Assembly: GCA_963931925.1 (NCBI GenBank) | Contig: OZ007570.1 | Span: 26,525,804 to 26,589,803 of the forward strand | Direction of reading: 5' to 3' | Length of the DNA stretch: 64,000 nt | From: Onchidella celtica | Lineage: Eukaryota > Mollusca > Gastropoda > Systellommatophora > Onchidiidae | Made by a program: the position numbers and the translations under genes | Notes under the pieces: model-generated | Told to the model about the DNA's origin: nothing | The model's database searches: none | The model's input: only the letters and a program-made list of their open reading frames with translations | Shown: positions 46,401 to 58,400 of the stretch, piece after piece | How the letters are laid out: every line of letters begins with the position of its first letter | How positions within the stretch are numbered: the stretch's first letter is position 1

Positions 46401-49400
46401 CGCCCCAACAAATGAAGCAACCGATGAGGACAAGGACGATTTCTACAACCAGCTTCAGGAAATAGTTGACACATTGCCAAGAAAAGATGTGAACATTATA
46501 ATGGGAGACGCCAATGCCAAGATAGGACAGGACAATACAGGGTATGAGGACATTATGGGGTGCAATGGTTTGGGACAAATGAATGGGAATGGAGAGCGGT
46601 TTGCAAGTTTCTGCGCATTTAACAGCTATGTGATTGGAGGTTCAGTATTCCCACACAAGAGGATCCATAAGGCCACTTGGATTTCACCGGATGGAGTAAC
46701 TGAAAACCAGATTGACCACTTTTGCATCACCCGACTATTCAGACGCTCACTGGAGGATGTCATAGTACAGAGAGGAGCTGATGTTGGATCTGACCATCAC
46801 ATGCTGCTGGCAAGACTCAAACTCCGCCTCAAGAAACAAGGTACCAGAGCAGGAACAAAGAGGAGAAAGTTTCAAGTGAGCCTTCTGGATGGAGACAAGA
46901 AGGAAGAGTTCCAGCTGACACTGAGGAATAGATTCAAACCCCTTGTTGACCTCGAAGGGACAGTAGATTTGGAGACTCACTGGGCTAAGGTAAAAGGAGT
47001 ATTTACATCGACATGTCAGGATTGTCACGATTAAGGTTGATGACCTTGTACGCCACGAGTATAGAGGGGGGTAAACTTAGTAGGGGAGAAGGGGAGTTTA
47101 AAGTTGTTGTCGAGCATGAAAGATTAAATATCACGAGGAAGGTCGGTGGCCTTGTGCGCCACGAGTCTAGGGGGGTGAGCTTAGCAGGGGAAAACACGGT
47201 TTTTAACATTGTTGACGAGCGTGGATAGATACACACGACTCGCTTTAAACTAGTCGCGTGTGCAAAAACCTCGGGAGTATAAGTAGAGGAGAAGCTCGAC
47301 ACACGTGGTTCCCAAATTATTCATTCCTAGAGGAAGACGGAGAGAGAAGCGGTCCGGGCGACAAGTGGAAGGTCGTGCCATGGGGACCAGGGGTATTATG
47401 TATGTGAGGAATCTATGAAGGTTCCCCAAGTTATTCATTCCTAAAAGGAAGACGCAGAATTTATCGGTCTGGGCGACAAGTGGAAGGTCGTGCCAGTGGG
47501 GACCAGAAGTGTTAGGTGTGTGAGGGATCCATGATGTTCGCATGTATTTTCCAATAAGAAGAATTTAATCGGTCCGGGCGACAAGTGGAAGGTCGTGCCA
47601 TGGGGACCAGAAGTTGAGGAGTTCTGATGATAGGATGGGAACCCATCAGAAGCTCGTGATTTGCGATGGCGGGTGTGAACCGTCGATGTGCTGTGTGTTT
47701 GCAGAAGAAGAGTCTTTGAGGACGGGATGATAACCCCTCAAGGAACAAGTAATCTACGATGGCGGGTGTGAACTGTGTGTTCTTATTTGTGTGAAGCCAG
47801 GGACGTCTGTTTCCCCTTTCGTCGAAATTAAAGATCTAGAAAGGATTGTGTGAACTCTGGAGAAGTGAAACTGCATCAACGAGGAGGGCAGCTGTTGACA
47901 GAGACTATTAAGTATACGTAGTTAAGTTTATAGACAGAGGGATTAGATCTAGATGTGAAACGGGGAATAGATAATAGCCATGATCCCCAAGAGTAAATTT
48001 GAAGTATCTCTGTTTTTGTGATTATGTATGTGATTATCATGAGCTGAATGTTTTGACATAAGTTTTGTCATGCATTTATAATTAAATATCGTTTAATTTA
48101 AATCTCACTCCATGTGTCCGTTGATCGCTGGTCTGCTTGCTTGGCTTGTTAGCTGGGTTTGAAAGGTAAATAAGTTAGGTACTCATCACACACGTGGTCG
48201 TGACCATTTTCACACACGTGATCGTGACAAGGATGTTCTTGGGGAAAAGAAAGTGGAACACAAGGAATGGATCAGTCAAAAATCACTGGACTTGATAAGG
48301 ATAAGAAGAGACCTAAAAGAACAGGTAAATGCAAGTCGTACAAGAAGCTCAAGAGTTGGTAACCAGGAAGAGTACCGAGCATCAGCTAAAGAGGTCAAAA
48401 AATCAATTAAAAAAGACAAAGAGTTCATAGGAATGTTAGCAGAGAAAGCAGAGAAGGCAGCAACAGGAGGACACATGAGGATCCTCTACCAGACTACAAA
48501 GACTCTTACTGGAAAATATGGAAAACCTGAAGTTCCTGTCAAGGATTACAACAGGAAGGCTATTTTTGGAAAGGAAGCTCAGGCAAAAAGATGGATAGAA
48601 CATTTTAACAGTCTCTTGAACAGACCTCCACCAAGCAACCCACCCGACATTCTACCCGCAAGAAATGATTTACCGATCAGTTGCGCCCCTCCGACTAAAG
48701 CAGAGATTAATGATGCCATAAAGCAGTTAAATCGAGGCAAGGCATCTGGACCAGATCAGATCCCACCAGAGGCGCTGAAGGCAGATGCTGCTGGGGCTGC
48801 AGAGGGTCTGCACTCACTATTCTCGAGGATTTGGATCGGAGGCAAGTTTCCAAAGGACTGGAAGGAAGGACACCTCGTGAAGCTTCCAAAAAAAGGGGAC
48901 CTCAGCAATTGTAGTAACTACAGAGGAATCACATTTCTCTCCACCCCAGGAAAGGTTTTCAATCGGATTATTCTCAAGCGAATACAGAATGCAACAGACC
49001 CAAAACTTCGGGAGGAGCAAGCTGGTTTCAGGAGTAATCGATCAACCACCGACCAGATCGCCACGCTGAGAATCATAGTAGAGCAGTCGCTAGAGTGGAA
49101 CTCCCAACTGATAGTGAACTTCCTTGACTACGAGAAGGCCTTTGATAGCATCGATAGAGAAACACTGTGGAGAATATTGAGACATTATGGAATCCCAGAG
49201 AAGATGGTGAACCTTATCAAGAGCATGTACGAGGGGACAAGTTGCAGAGTCGTACACGATGGTGAGCTTACTGACAGCTTTGATATCAAGACTGGTGTTA
49301 GGCAGGGTTGTTTGCTGTCCCCATTTCTGTTTGTCCTGGTGATTGATTGGCTTATGAAAGAAACCACCAGTGGAGGAAGAAATGGCATGCAATGGACCCC

Positions 49401-52400
49401 ATGGACACAGCTGGACGATCTAGATTTTGCAGATGACTTGGCACTATTGTCGCACACACACGACCAGCTGCAAGCAAAGACTACAGCTCTAAAGAAAATT
49501 TCAGAATCTATTGGATTGAGGATACATCCTGCGAAGTCGAAGGTCCTAAAAATTGTTGCACCCCCAAGTGCACAAGTCAGAGTAGGAGATCAACCACTGG
49601 AAGATGTAGAGTCCTTCTGCTATCTTGGTAGTATCATTGACAATAAGGGAGGAACAGAGGCAGAAGTCAAAGCACGAATTGGAAAGGCACAGGCAGCTTT
49701 CACGTCCTTAAGCAAGATTTGGAGAACCAAGGATATATCTCTAAAAACAAAGCTGAGGATATTCAACTCGAACGTGAAGTCAGTCCTGTTGTATGGATGT
49801 GAGACTTGGAATGCGTCTCAGGCCTGCATAAAGAGAATCCAAGTTTTCATCAACAGATGTTTGAGGAAGCTACTTAAGATCAGATGGACAGACAAGGTCA
49901 GCAATGAAATTGTATGGAAAAGAACAAGACAGAGCCCAGTCAGAGAGGAAATTGGTAGGAGGAGGCGATGGAGATGGATCGGCCACACTCTCAGGAGGCC
50001 AGGAAACAGCATCACGAAGAAGGTATTGGATTGGAATCCCCAGGGCAAGAGATCAAGAGGAAGGCCGCGCGGAACGTGGAGAAGAGCCAGAGAAAATGAT
50101 GTGCAACGAAGCGGAAAGACTTGGAATAATGTAAAGAGGCTGGCCCATGATAGAGAGGGATGGAAAGTGTTTGTTGGTGGCCTATACCCTGATCCAGGGT
50201 GAGAAAGGCAATGATGATGACATGTATAGTGGCATTGCCTTCTCCCTTCTCTACTATGTAAAGCTTCGACGTACTATGATGTTAATTTTAGCAAGAGATT
50301 TGATTTCCAACTCGTAGAGTACATACTTGTACCGAAAGGCGGTTTAATCAAAGCAACATAATATCTCTCTAATTTATTACCACATCAAATAAAGACAACG
50401 ACCAACAACAAAGTCGGTCATTTTCTCCCAGTTTTCCCTGATGAAAAACCTACAGACGCCCTTATGCAGCATGCCCTAGTATTACATCGAAATTCATAAT
50501 TACAGAAATAGTATGGTTTCTCAAATACGCACATGGCCCCATTCTTCTCATTTCACATGTAGACGACAACTAGCATCAAAGTAAAAGTTCCCCAAGATTT
50601 TCCCCTGTTCGAACTTCAGACCGTCAGTACCATTACATGAGTATGAAGAATAGTTACGAATAGTTGCATCATAATAAACATAATCGGACGATATCATTTT
50701 GTTTGATATAGTAGGGGTGACAGGATAGATGAACACGCGAAAACAGTGTGGGAAAAAAAAACTTGAAAAAAACAATAGTCGCGGCAACCGAATAAACAAA
50801 ATACGAGGAGCAGTGCTGCCATACAATATATTGGCCTCCTGCAGGACCTGGTTTGCAGTATGTAGGCCACAATATTGGCCTCACGTGTCTCGCATGTGGC
50901 ACGGGGAGGCCAATATAGTGGTTTCCCACAGGACGAGGGTTAAATAGTTAAGAAGGTGATTTACCAGAATGTTCATCTAAGATTCTGATACAATAGCCAT
51001 TTCTGCCATCTTATCAAGATATAAAACATACCATGAACAGAAAGAAACAAAACGTGGAACTGACCCACCTTCCAACAAAACCATCTACAGCTACTTCTTC
51101 CAGCAGTTTTACACAGTCGGCGGCCATCCTTATCTGCGAGGTATCATGAATTTCTGTGAAGTAAAGTTAGTAAACAGTTTATTCAAAACAACCATGGTTG
51201 GTTTACAACAAATGTTTCCACAAACTGACAGAAAAATCACTTGCCAACTTGCCTGGCATAGAACACTTAACAATAATAATATGCCTTCTGCTTCTCTGCA
51301 AAATTTTCCTTCCGGCTGCAAAACTCACCATCAATTTCATGATTTGCATTTCACTTTTGCATTTCACCAAAAATATAAGTTCCAATTTGGGTTGATTCCT
51401 CACATCAAATTCAATGTACTCATGAAGTACTGTTGGTATAATCGAACCTGATTCATAGCCCTTCTACATGTTGCAAGAGCGAGCTGATCTTGAAGTTTAG
51501 TAATATGATTTGTGTCAGTAAGAGAAAGGCTTTGTTTTTCCAATTTTGTGAAGTGCATGATTTCACTATCATGGTTCACAGTATTTTTAAATTTAGAATA
51601 TGCAACAAATGAGGGGCATTTAAACTGATGTACTTAGTACAGACTAGGTTTTAAAATAAGTCATGTGAAGAATAGTGACACTGGTCACTGCCAAATTTTG
51701 TTACACTTTTACAAATATACAAATCCAGTTGGATTTATTGATGGTAAATGTTCAGAACCCCAGTGGTTCTGAAACTTGTAAAGTGTAAAAGCACATACCA
51801 GCTGTTTTGTCACTTGTGGTTTTTTCACTTGTATCAGCTGGAATGATTGTCACTTCTTCTCTCCCCTCCCCAGAGAGCTGTGAGTTCAGATTTCAGATAT
51901 AATTTGAACACAATAAAAATTCAACATATAAATGATTATGCCATAAACATTTCACACTCAAAAGTTAATGGTACAGTAGTCTCTGTCTAAGAACTCGCCG
52001 CCTTAGAATCCGATCCGCCTTAGAACCCGCTGTTGCCGTGAAACCGAATTTTTTCACTGTAATTTACATGTGTAAGAACCCGCTCTGAAACGAAAAATCC
52101 GCCTAAGAACCCGGCACTTGACCGAGAGACAAGCACACTTTTATGTAAAATGTCCATATATTAAATGCAAAATTCTCTTTCAAGTAGACTGGATAGAACA
52201 AAGCCACACAGTACAGTGAAAGAGAACGGGTGGAGGGAAGGTAGGGGGAGGCGAACCGTTCAAGGATGGAGCCCAGTTACGTCTTTCGTGTGCAAGCAGG
52301 CCACTCCTAGACTAAATTAGCATAGTCATCACCTAACATCTATTGTTGTCTGACTCGAGGGGCAGAATTTATACGTAATTGACCACCTGCTTTGTTTGCA

Positions 52401-55400
52401 CGGCACATGTACTTAGGGCTTATTGTGGTTATTATATATAATATTACACAAGGTATCACTGGGCCTAGTGTTGTCTAAAATCGGCATCTGTAATTCACAA
52501 CTTGATTGTTCAGTCTGAATCATTCCATTCGTTACACATCACTGTAAGAAAAGAGCATTCTGCTAGCCATAAGCCGTAACTTTGACCATTCGCAAAAAAA
52601 AAAAAGAATTAAAGAAAAAAATGTCCAACGCATAATTTTCATTATGAGGTCACGACCCAGGTCCGAGCAATCAAGGGGAATAAGCCATGGACACGGGTGG
52701 TCATGGGTGGCATCCTTTGGCATCCGCCTAAGTCCACGGTCCGCCTAAGAACCCGCTTTTTCTGTCTCCCGTTGACCGGGTTCTTAGACGGAGACTACTG
52801 TATTGCATTCCCTCATGAAAATTTTTTTTGAAAAAAGAGGCAAGTCAATGAAATATACCCAAAGCTTATGTGAAAATATTTCTATTACTATTAGGAGAGA
52901 CAAAATGATGTGTCAACACCATAAAAACCTAGACATATCTAAAATTTCCTTCTTTTCCAGTGTCTAAAATGTATTTCTTCTATGATTATTGATAAACCAA
53001 CAAAGCCCAAGACGGCATGGTAAGGAGTGAAAGAGACTATAAGGCTGGCGTGTGCCCCAGATGGGTGGCTTGGCGCCCACAAATTTTGCTTTCATACAAA
53101 CACAGTAGGCACTGTCCATGCAGCGGGATAAAGTGAGCAGTGCCTATTGCGCTAGTGTGAATCAAAATTTATGGACAGCCACCAATCTGATGCATATGCC
53201 AGCTTTGGTCTGTTTCACCCCGAAGGCTGTGGTACTGTTTATACTATTACCAAAGCCACACCTACCAGATCATGTTTGTTCCCCAGGAGAAGAAAGGGGA
53301 TATCATTCACAGATTTGACCTTCTGTCTCTCATTCTCCTCTTCATCAACTTCCACTCTGTTCTCCATATGATCTTCTGTGTCATGTGACGACGTGAAAGA
53401 AGCTGTGTTCAAGACCACCTGTCGCCATAGTTTACCTGACTCCACACTCACTGGGTCATTCAAATCAACTACCACTAGGGACACCAAACAAAAAGAAAAA
53501 AAAGGTAAAACTGCCAATAAATAGTAAAAGATCATTCGAAATGTGTTTGAGTTTAATAACGCATCGGCATGATAACTGTCACTTTGCGCCTCTCAGAGTT
53601 TTTCGTAATGTCTTTTGGGCTAGCTTTCAGCCCTCAGATGCCTATAGGTGAGATCAGATAAAAGTGAAGTTAAAGAAATATCATGCGGAATGCTGACACA
53701 AAAGAAAAGCAAGAAAGAAAAAAACAATTATGAAGGAGGTCATGCGGACTCCAGTTTGCAAATTATTTATACAGAATGACTGTTATTGTATAATATTATA
53801 AAATAAAAGTGGGTGTTAACAACAAGACTTAACTTTTTCGAAGCTCAGACTGATCGTGCTGAGCCAGTAGAAAAGTGATTAATAGATATCTGACCACTAA
53901 TAAAACCAACTTATTTCATGCCATGGTAAATCTGACTTGGTGTACTTATGACAATTATACACGACAATTATCATTTATGTTATTAAGAAATGTGTAAGTA
54001 AAGGATGAGGGGAAAATGAATATTTCTTACATACCAATGACAGCATCAAGATCCCTGAAGTAGCTCTGATGCAGTGGAAGATCTTCTTTTCCTGGGATGT
54101 CCCAGAATGTGATAGGGACAGTTGCATGACTGGGGACATTCAACTTTCTCACAACATTTTCTGGCAAAAATACGAATGTTACTGCATTTACATTGAGGGT
54201 AGGTGGAAATATATAGGACCTACAAAATCTGTGTGCTTATGGAAAATTCCCCATACATCGCTGAAAATACCCAAATTTGTCTGCACTATTCTGCATCAAT
54301 TAAGTCAGATAATTTTGCTAGTCTTTCTCCTATACAACACAGGATTAACTCATTCCCTACAGTAAATTTCATGGGCCTGGATGGGAACTCTCAACACTAT
54401 CCAGCCTGAAATTAAGGGATGGTTCAAAATTGTCTCTTTTTTGCACTCAATATAAACACAAGATGTAACAAGTAAAGGAAAATCAATGAACCAGGATAGG
54501 ATTCAATATTTTGAAAATCTTGCTTAGATATTAATCTTGGAAAAATCAATGTCCACTGTGGTGAAGAAAAAGTCCACAAACCGAATACATGTATTCGGCT
54601 TAGTCTTGTGAATGGGTTAAAAACAAATAAAAATCACAAGCTCTACAAAAAATATATGGTCATTTACATAAATAATAAACAATTCCCAGAGTCGGTCAGC
54701 TGCTGGAACCTTGTTAAACTTGAACCAAAAAGTTTGGGGCTATTGTTAAGAGACCTCAGCATTTTACATAGAAAGCAATAGCTGAGCAGTGAGCTTCTTC
54801 TTCTTCTTTCTTTAAGCCTCTTGATTCCTTGAGGAATATAGGGCCTCAGCAACACTCCTCCAATGTATGCAGGTTCTGGCAGGTCCTCCTTAGCTCGGTC
54901 CATGTCATTCCGGCTGCCTTCACCTCAGCATCGATACTCCTGTGCCAAGTCTGTTTAGGTCGACCCACTTTCCGCTTTCATTGTGGATTCTAGACCAAAG
55001 CCTGCCTGGTGATGTTGGATTCAGGATTTCGTAACGTGTGGCCTATCCATCCCCATTTCCGTTTCTTTATCTCAGTTTCGATTGGGGCTTGTCTGCAGTG
55101 AGCACAACTCAGTATTTTCTCTATTTAATTTGGCATTGTTATTGGACTACTGTGCCCTAACAAAGACCTTGAAGCGAGGTTTAACCAGGTCGTGGTAGCT
55201 GACTGGCAAAAATAGGAACTATTTATATAGATAGTCACATGGAGGTGCAGCTCAAAATCAACACAAATTCAGACTGGCATAACCGAAATGATTTTTGAAA
55301 CTGGCAAGTTAATCTTCCCAACGTTTTTGTATCACAAACAGATGTGCAGATGCTTTACTTCAAAAACCATGTGCATGCAATTAATTCATCCTAAAGATGA

Positions 55401-58400
55401 GATTATCCTTTTGTGTTTATGTCTGGCTAGAACTACTAAAAAGAAATTATAAATCAACCTTTCCAAGCAATCTGCTGCTCCAGTTTCTAATGGCTGCATC
55501 ACACAATTATTTCTTCATACTATCATTATCAGACTTGTCCCCCATCCCGGTCAATTTATTGAATGAGAACCTCTTCTCATCACTGTTTAAGAATGATGAA
55601 GACAAGAAGCTTTTGAAGATTCTATGTGTGGTGTACTTAATGACAAAACTTACCAATGACAACTTTATAAGTAGTAATGTAGACTGGAGAAAACTGGTTA
55701 TGAATGTATCTTGCAAGAACTCCAGTTTTTCCCACTTCTGGATCACCTAGTAAATTTTAAATAAAAAAAAATAAAATCATGAAACCGTTACATGAAATGA
55801 ACACACTGCCGTCTTAATATTTCTATTGTTGCCCTTCAGGCCTCCAAATTTTCTTACTTTTTTCAATTAAATTTTCTGAATTCTGCTGCATACTCTGGTA
55901 GCTCTCAACTCACGATGTGTTATGAGGTGAAATTAGCTTTGAATAATAAAAATGTCTGTGCTCCTCCCACTGCAGTTTTCAAGAACAAAGTAATAATGTA
56001 TAATGTATAGCATTTATATAGCGCATATCCATTTAAAATGCTCTATGCGCTTTATAGAAACAACATGTCAACCACAGAGCAGAATGGAGCACCTGCGAAG
56101 CGCTCAACACACTGCACTGCTTCTTTCTCTCTCCCTGTCTCGCTCACTCTCTCTCTCTCTAGATCTATCTCTCTCTATCTCAGAGCAAATTGTAACGCAG
56201 CCTGTTAGGCGCAGTTCACAACCCACATATATCAGTTCACAACTCACATCAGTTCACAACACACAACTCAAATAATATTTGAATATTTATTAATAACAAT
56301 ATATATTTAATAATGAATAATAAATTTTGTTGTTGCTGGTGGGGGGGGGGGGGGGGGGGGCGGGGATGATATGGATAAATTTTAATCTATTAATTTCAAT
56401 TTTGCCCGAGCAGCGGCCTTTCGGCTTGCTCTTTACGATTTCCAACTGCCAAGGTATCTTTAACGTGCGCAACGTGCACACGGGCCCTCCGAATTTTTTC
56501 GTCCTTATCCGAGAAGTCTATGTACTCGATCCCACCCCCCAATAGGACCAGGGACTTGAAAATATGAGAAAAATCCAATTTCCAACATGCCTGCACTGCC
56601 CGGGTTTTCAACCCGGGACCCTTGGCATGAGAGGCGAGCACCTTGCCTCTAGACCACCTTGTCCCCATAATCACCACTCCATTAAAACAAATTGTGTAAT
56701 AAAACTGCAAACAAGGTCAAAACTAAACATTTTAATGGTTCCACTCCAGAACTATATTTCAGGAAATCTTTGCCTGCATGACATCAATCTTTCTCAATTA
56801 AACCAGGTTCAAGTTATTCAGAAATTTAGAACCACTTTATATGCTGCCCAGATCATAGTTCAAACTGGTCCCTGTAATTCAAGTTTATGCTTTTTCAACT
56901 CTTCTGTTGTTTCTTTTTTTCAGATTTTTGCTCTCTAGTATGGCTAAGAATGATGACAGGTATAAAAATTCTATAAATGTCAAAAGAATAATAATTCACG
57001 TTTATTTTTCTGGTATTGAACGGAAAATATTAAAAATTAGCTCTGACCCAAATCACAAAGTGTGCACTGACAGCAGTTATAAAAACACTGACTATTTTTT
57101 TTATTATCAACAACAATGTAATTTTCATTAGAGATGTCAGCCTGATTCCACCTCTCCTGGCACCCAGTTTGACTCACCTACAATTGCGATCTTCAAGCCT
57201 GGAACTTCCACCGTCTTTTGGAATGCTTCATGAATAAAGGGGAAAAAAGTATTTATAAACAAAATGTGAGGTACAGATCTTTTCATTCAATTTGAAGGGA
57301 AAGAAAATTATGTACCAAATTATAGAAGCCAATCACAAAATTACAGGAGACTGATTTTGTTCGTTTTTTCCAATATTCGTCAAAATACAAGCATGCCAGA
57401 TTCTGAATTTTTAGCAGCGAATTTCAAGACAGCATAATACAGAATTAAAATTGTGTCACACCACCCTATTCTGCATGTTTTCCTACACAACTACTGATTC
57501 TCACTTCTCGTGGTTATTCAGTAAAACTCACAAAACGAAGGTAACGTTTGCATAAAACCACGAATTAATGTATTCACGAAAATGCACAGGGGGAAGAAAC
57601 TCGCAATTTTGCTCCAGGAAGCTACCAGAGTGCTCCAGCCATAAATTTATTCACTGACAACCCTCCTTGCATAATTTCCAATGCCTCCATTTTCTACCTT
57701 TCTTGAACCACTCGTTGAACACAGGATTTCATATCAAAACACGTTTCGTGACATAACTTATGCCAAGCAATATGTTTCCGCTACATATCAATATGGATTT
57801 ACTGCTTAACAGCTGCTTAAAACAGGTTAGTAAAGTGATACTGCATTCAACTATCTGTCCTCAGTAAATTCAAATCTGTGTGTCTATGAATTTATGTGCC
57901 TCTGACCTTGAGATCATACGAACTGATGCATTCTGCTCAACAAAAGTTCTTCTTGTTCCATGTCGCAGTGTGCATTTATTTTTGAAGTGATCAAGATCAA
58001 TTAAAACTATTTGAATAAATGTGTATCATGTTCTACCTATGGACATAATAGTCTAGATCTAGATCTAGCCTTAAGAAATTTTAGGGAAACATTGTGACCC
58101 AGTATAAACAATGGTAAAAAAGTTGTGCTTGCAGATCTTTTAACATTCCTGAAGCATGATCAAATTTTACTTTAGGCTGATAGCCCAAAGGCATGTTAAC
58201 CCCAAACGGCTTTGTTTCTGCTCAACCTGGCTCAGTGACAGCACAATGGAATAGCACAGTGTTGTGCTAACTCAACTGTAAGTGTCAAACATTTTAAATC
58301 ATGCTTTTGTTTGTCTACCTGTGGCATGTGCAGATGAACAGGAGCCCATTTTAATACTTGTTGTGTAGGCATGAACTAATCAAGACTGTTTATCTTTCAC

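Larger units (their letters stand above)
45761..50219 (+). mobile_element. RTE-like LINE, nearly full length
   Basis: ACATGTAT at 45753-45760 is repeated at 50220-50227, an 8-bp target-site duplication confirmed by the empty copy at 36572-37662. A 5' leader of about 210 bases precedes the ORF, and the 3' end is very short after the stop, finishing in an ATGATGATG tail, as in RTE-type LINEs. A solo LTR (47023-48229) sits inside it. Confidence 0.8.
45344..50939 (-). mobile_element. piggyBac-like MITE containing a LINE
   Basis: TTAA flanks (45340-45343, 50940-50943) enclose CCCTCGTCCCAC at one end and the inverted CCCTCGTCCTGTGGG at the other. Removing 45761-50227 leaves a sequence co-linear with the reverse complement of 36572-37662, so that copy shows the pre-insertion state. 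The element lies in the Rab-like gene's intron 44835-51068. Confidence 0.85.

Noticed and set aside
47013-47748. Several ORFs on both strands within 47.0-47.7 kb
   Set aside because: They lie inside solo LTR 3 and arise from its GC-richer tandem units; no gag or pol motif is present.
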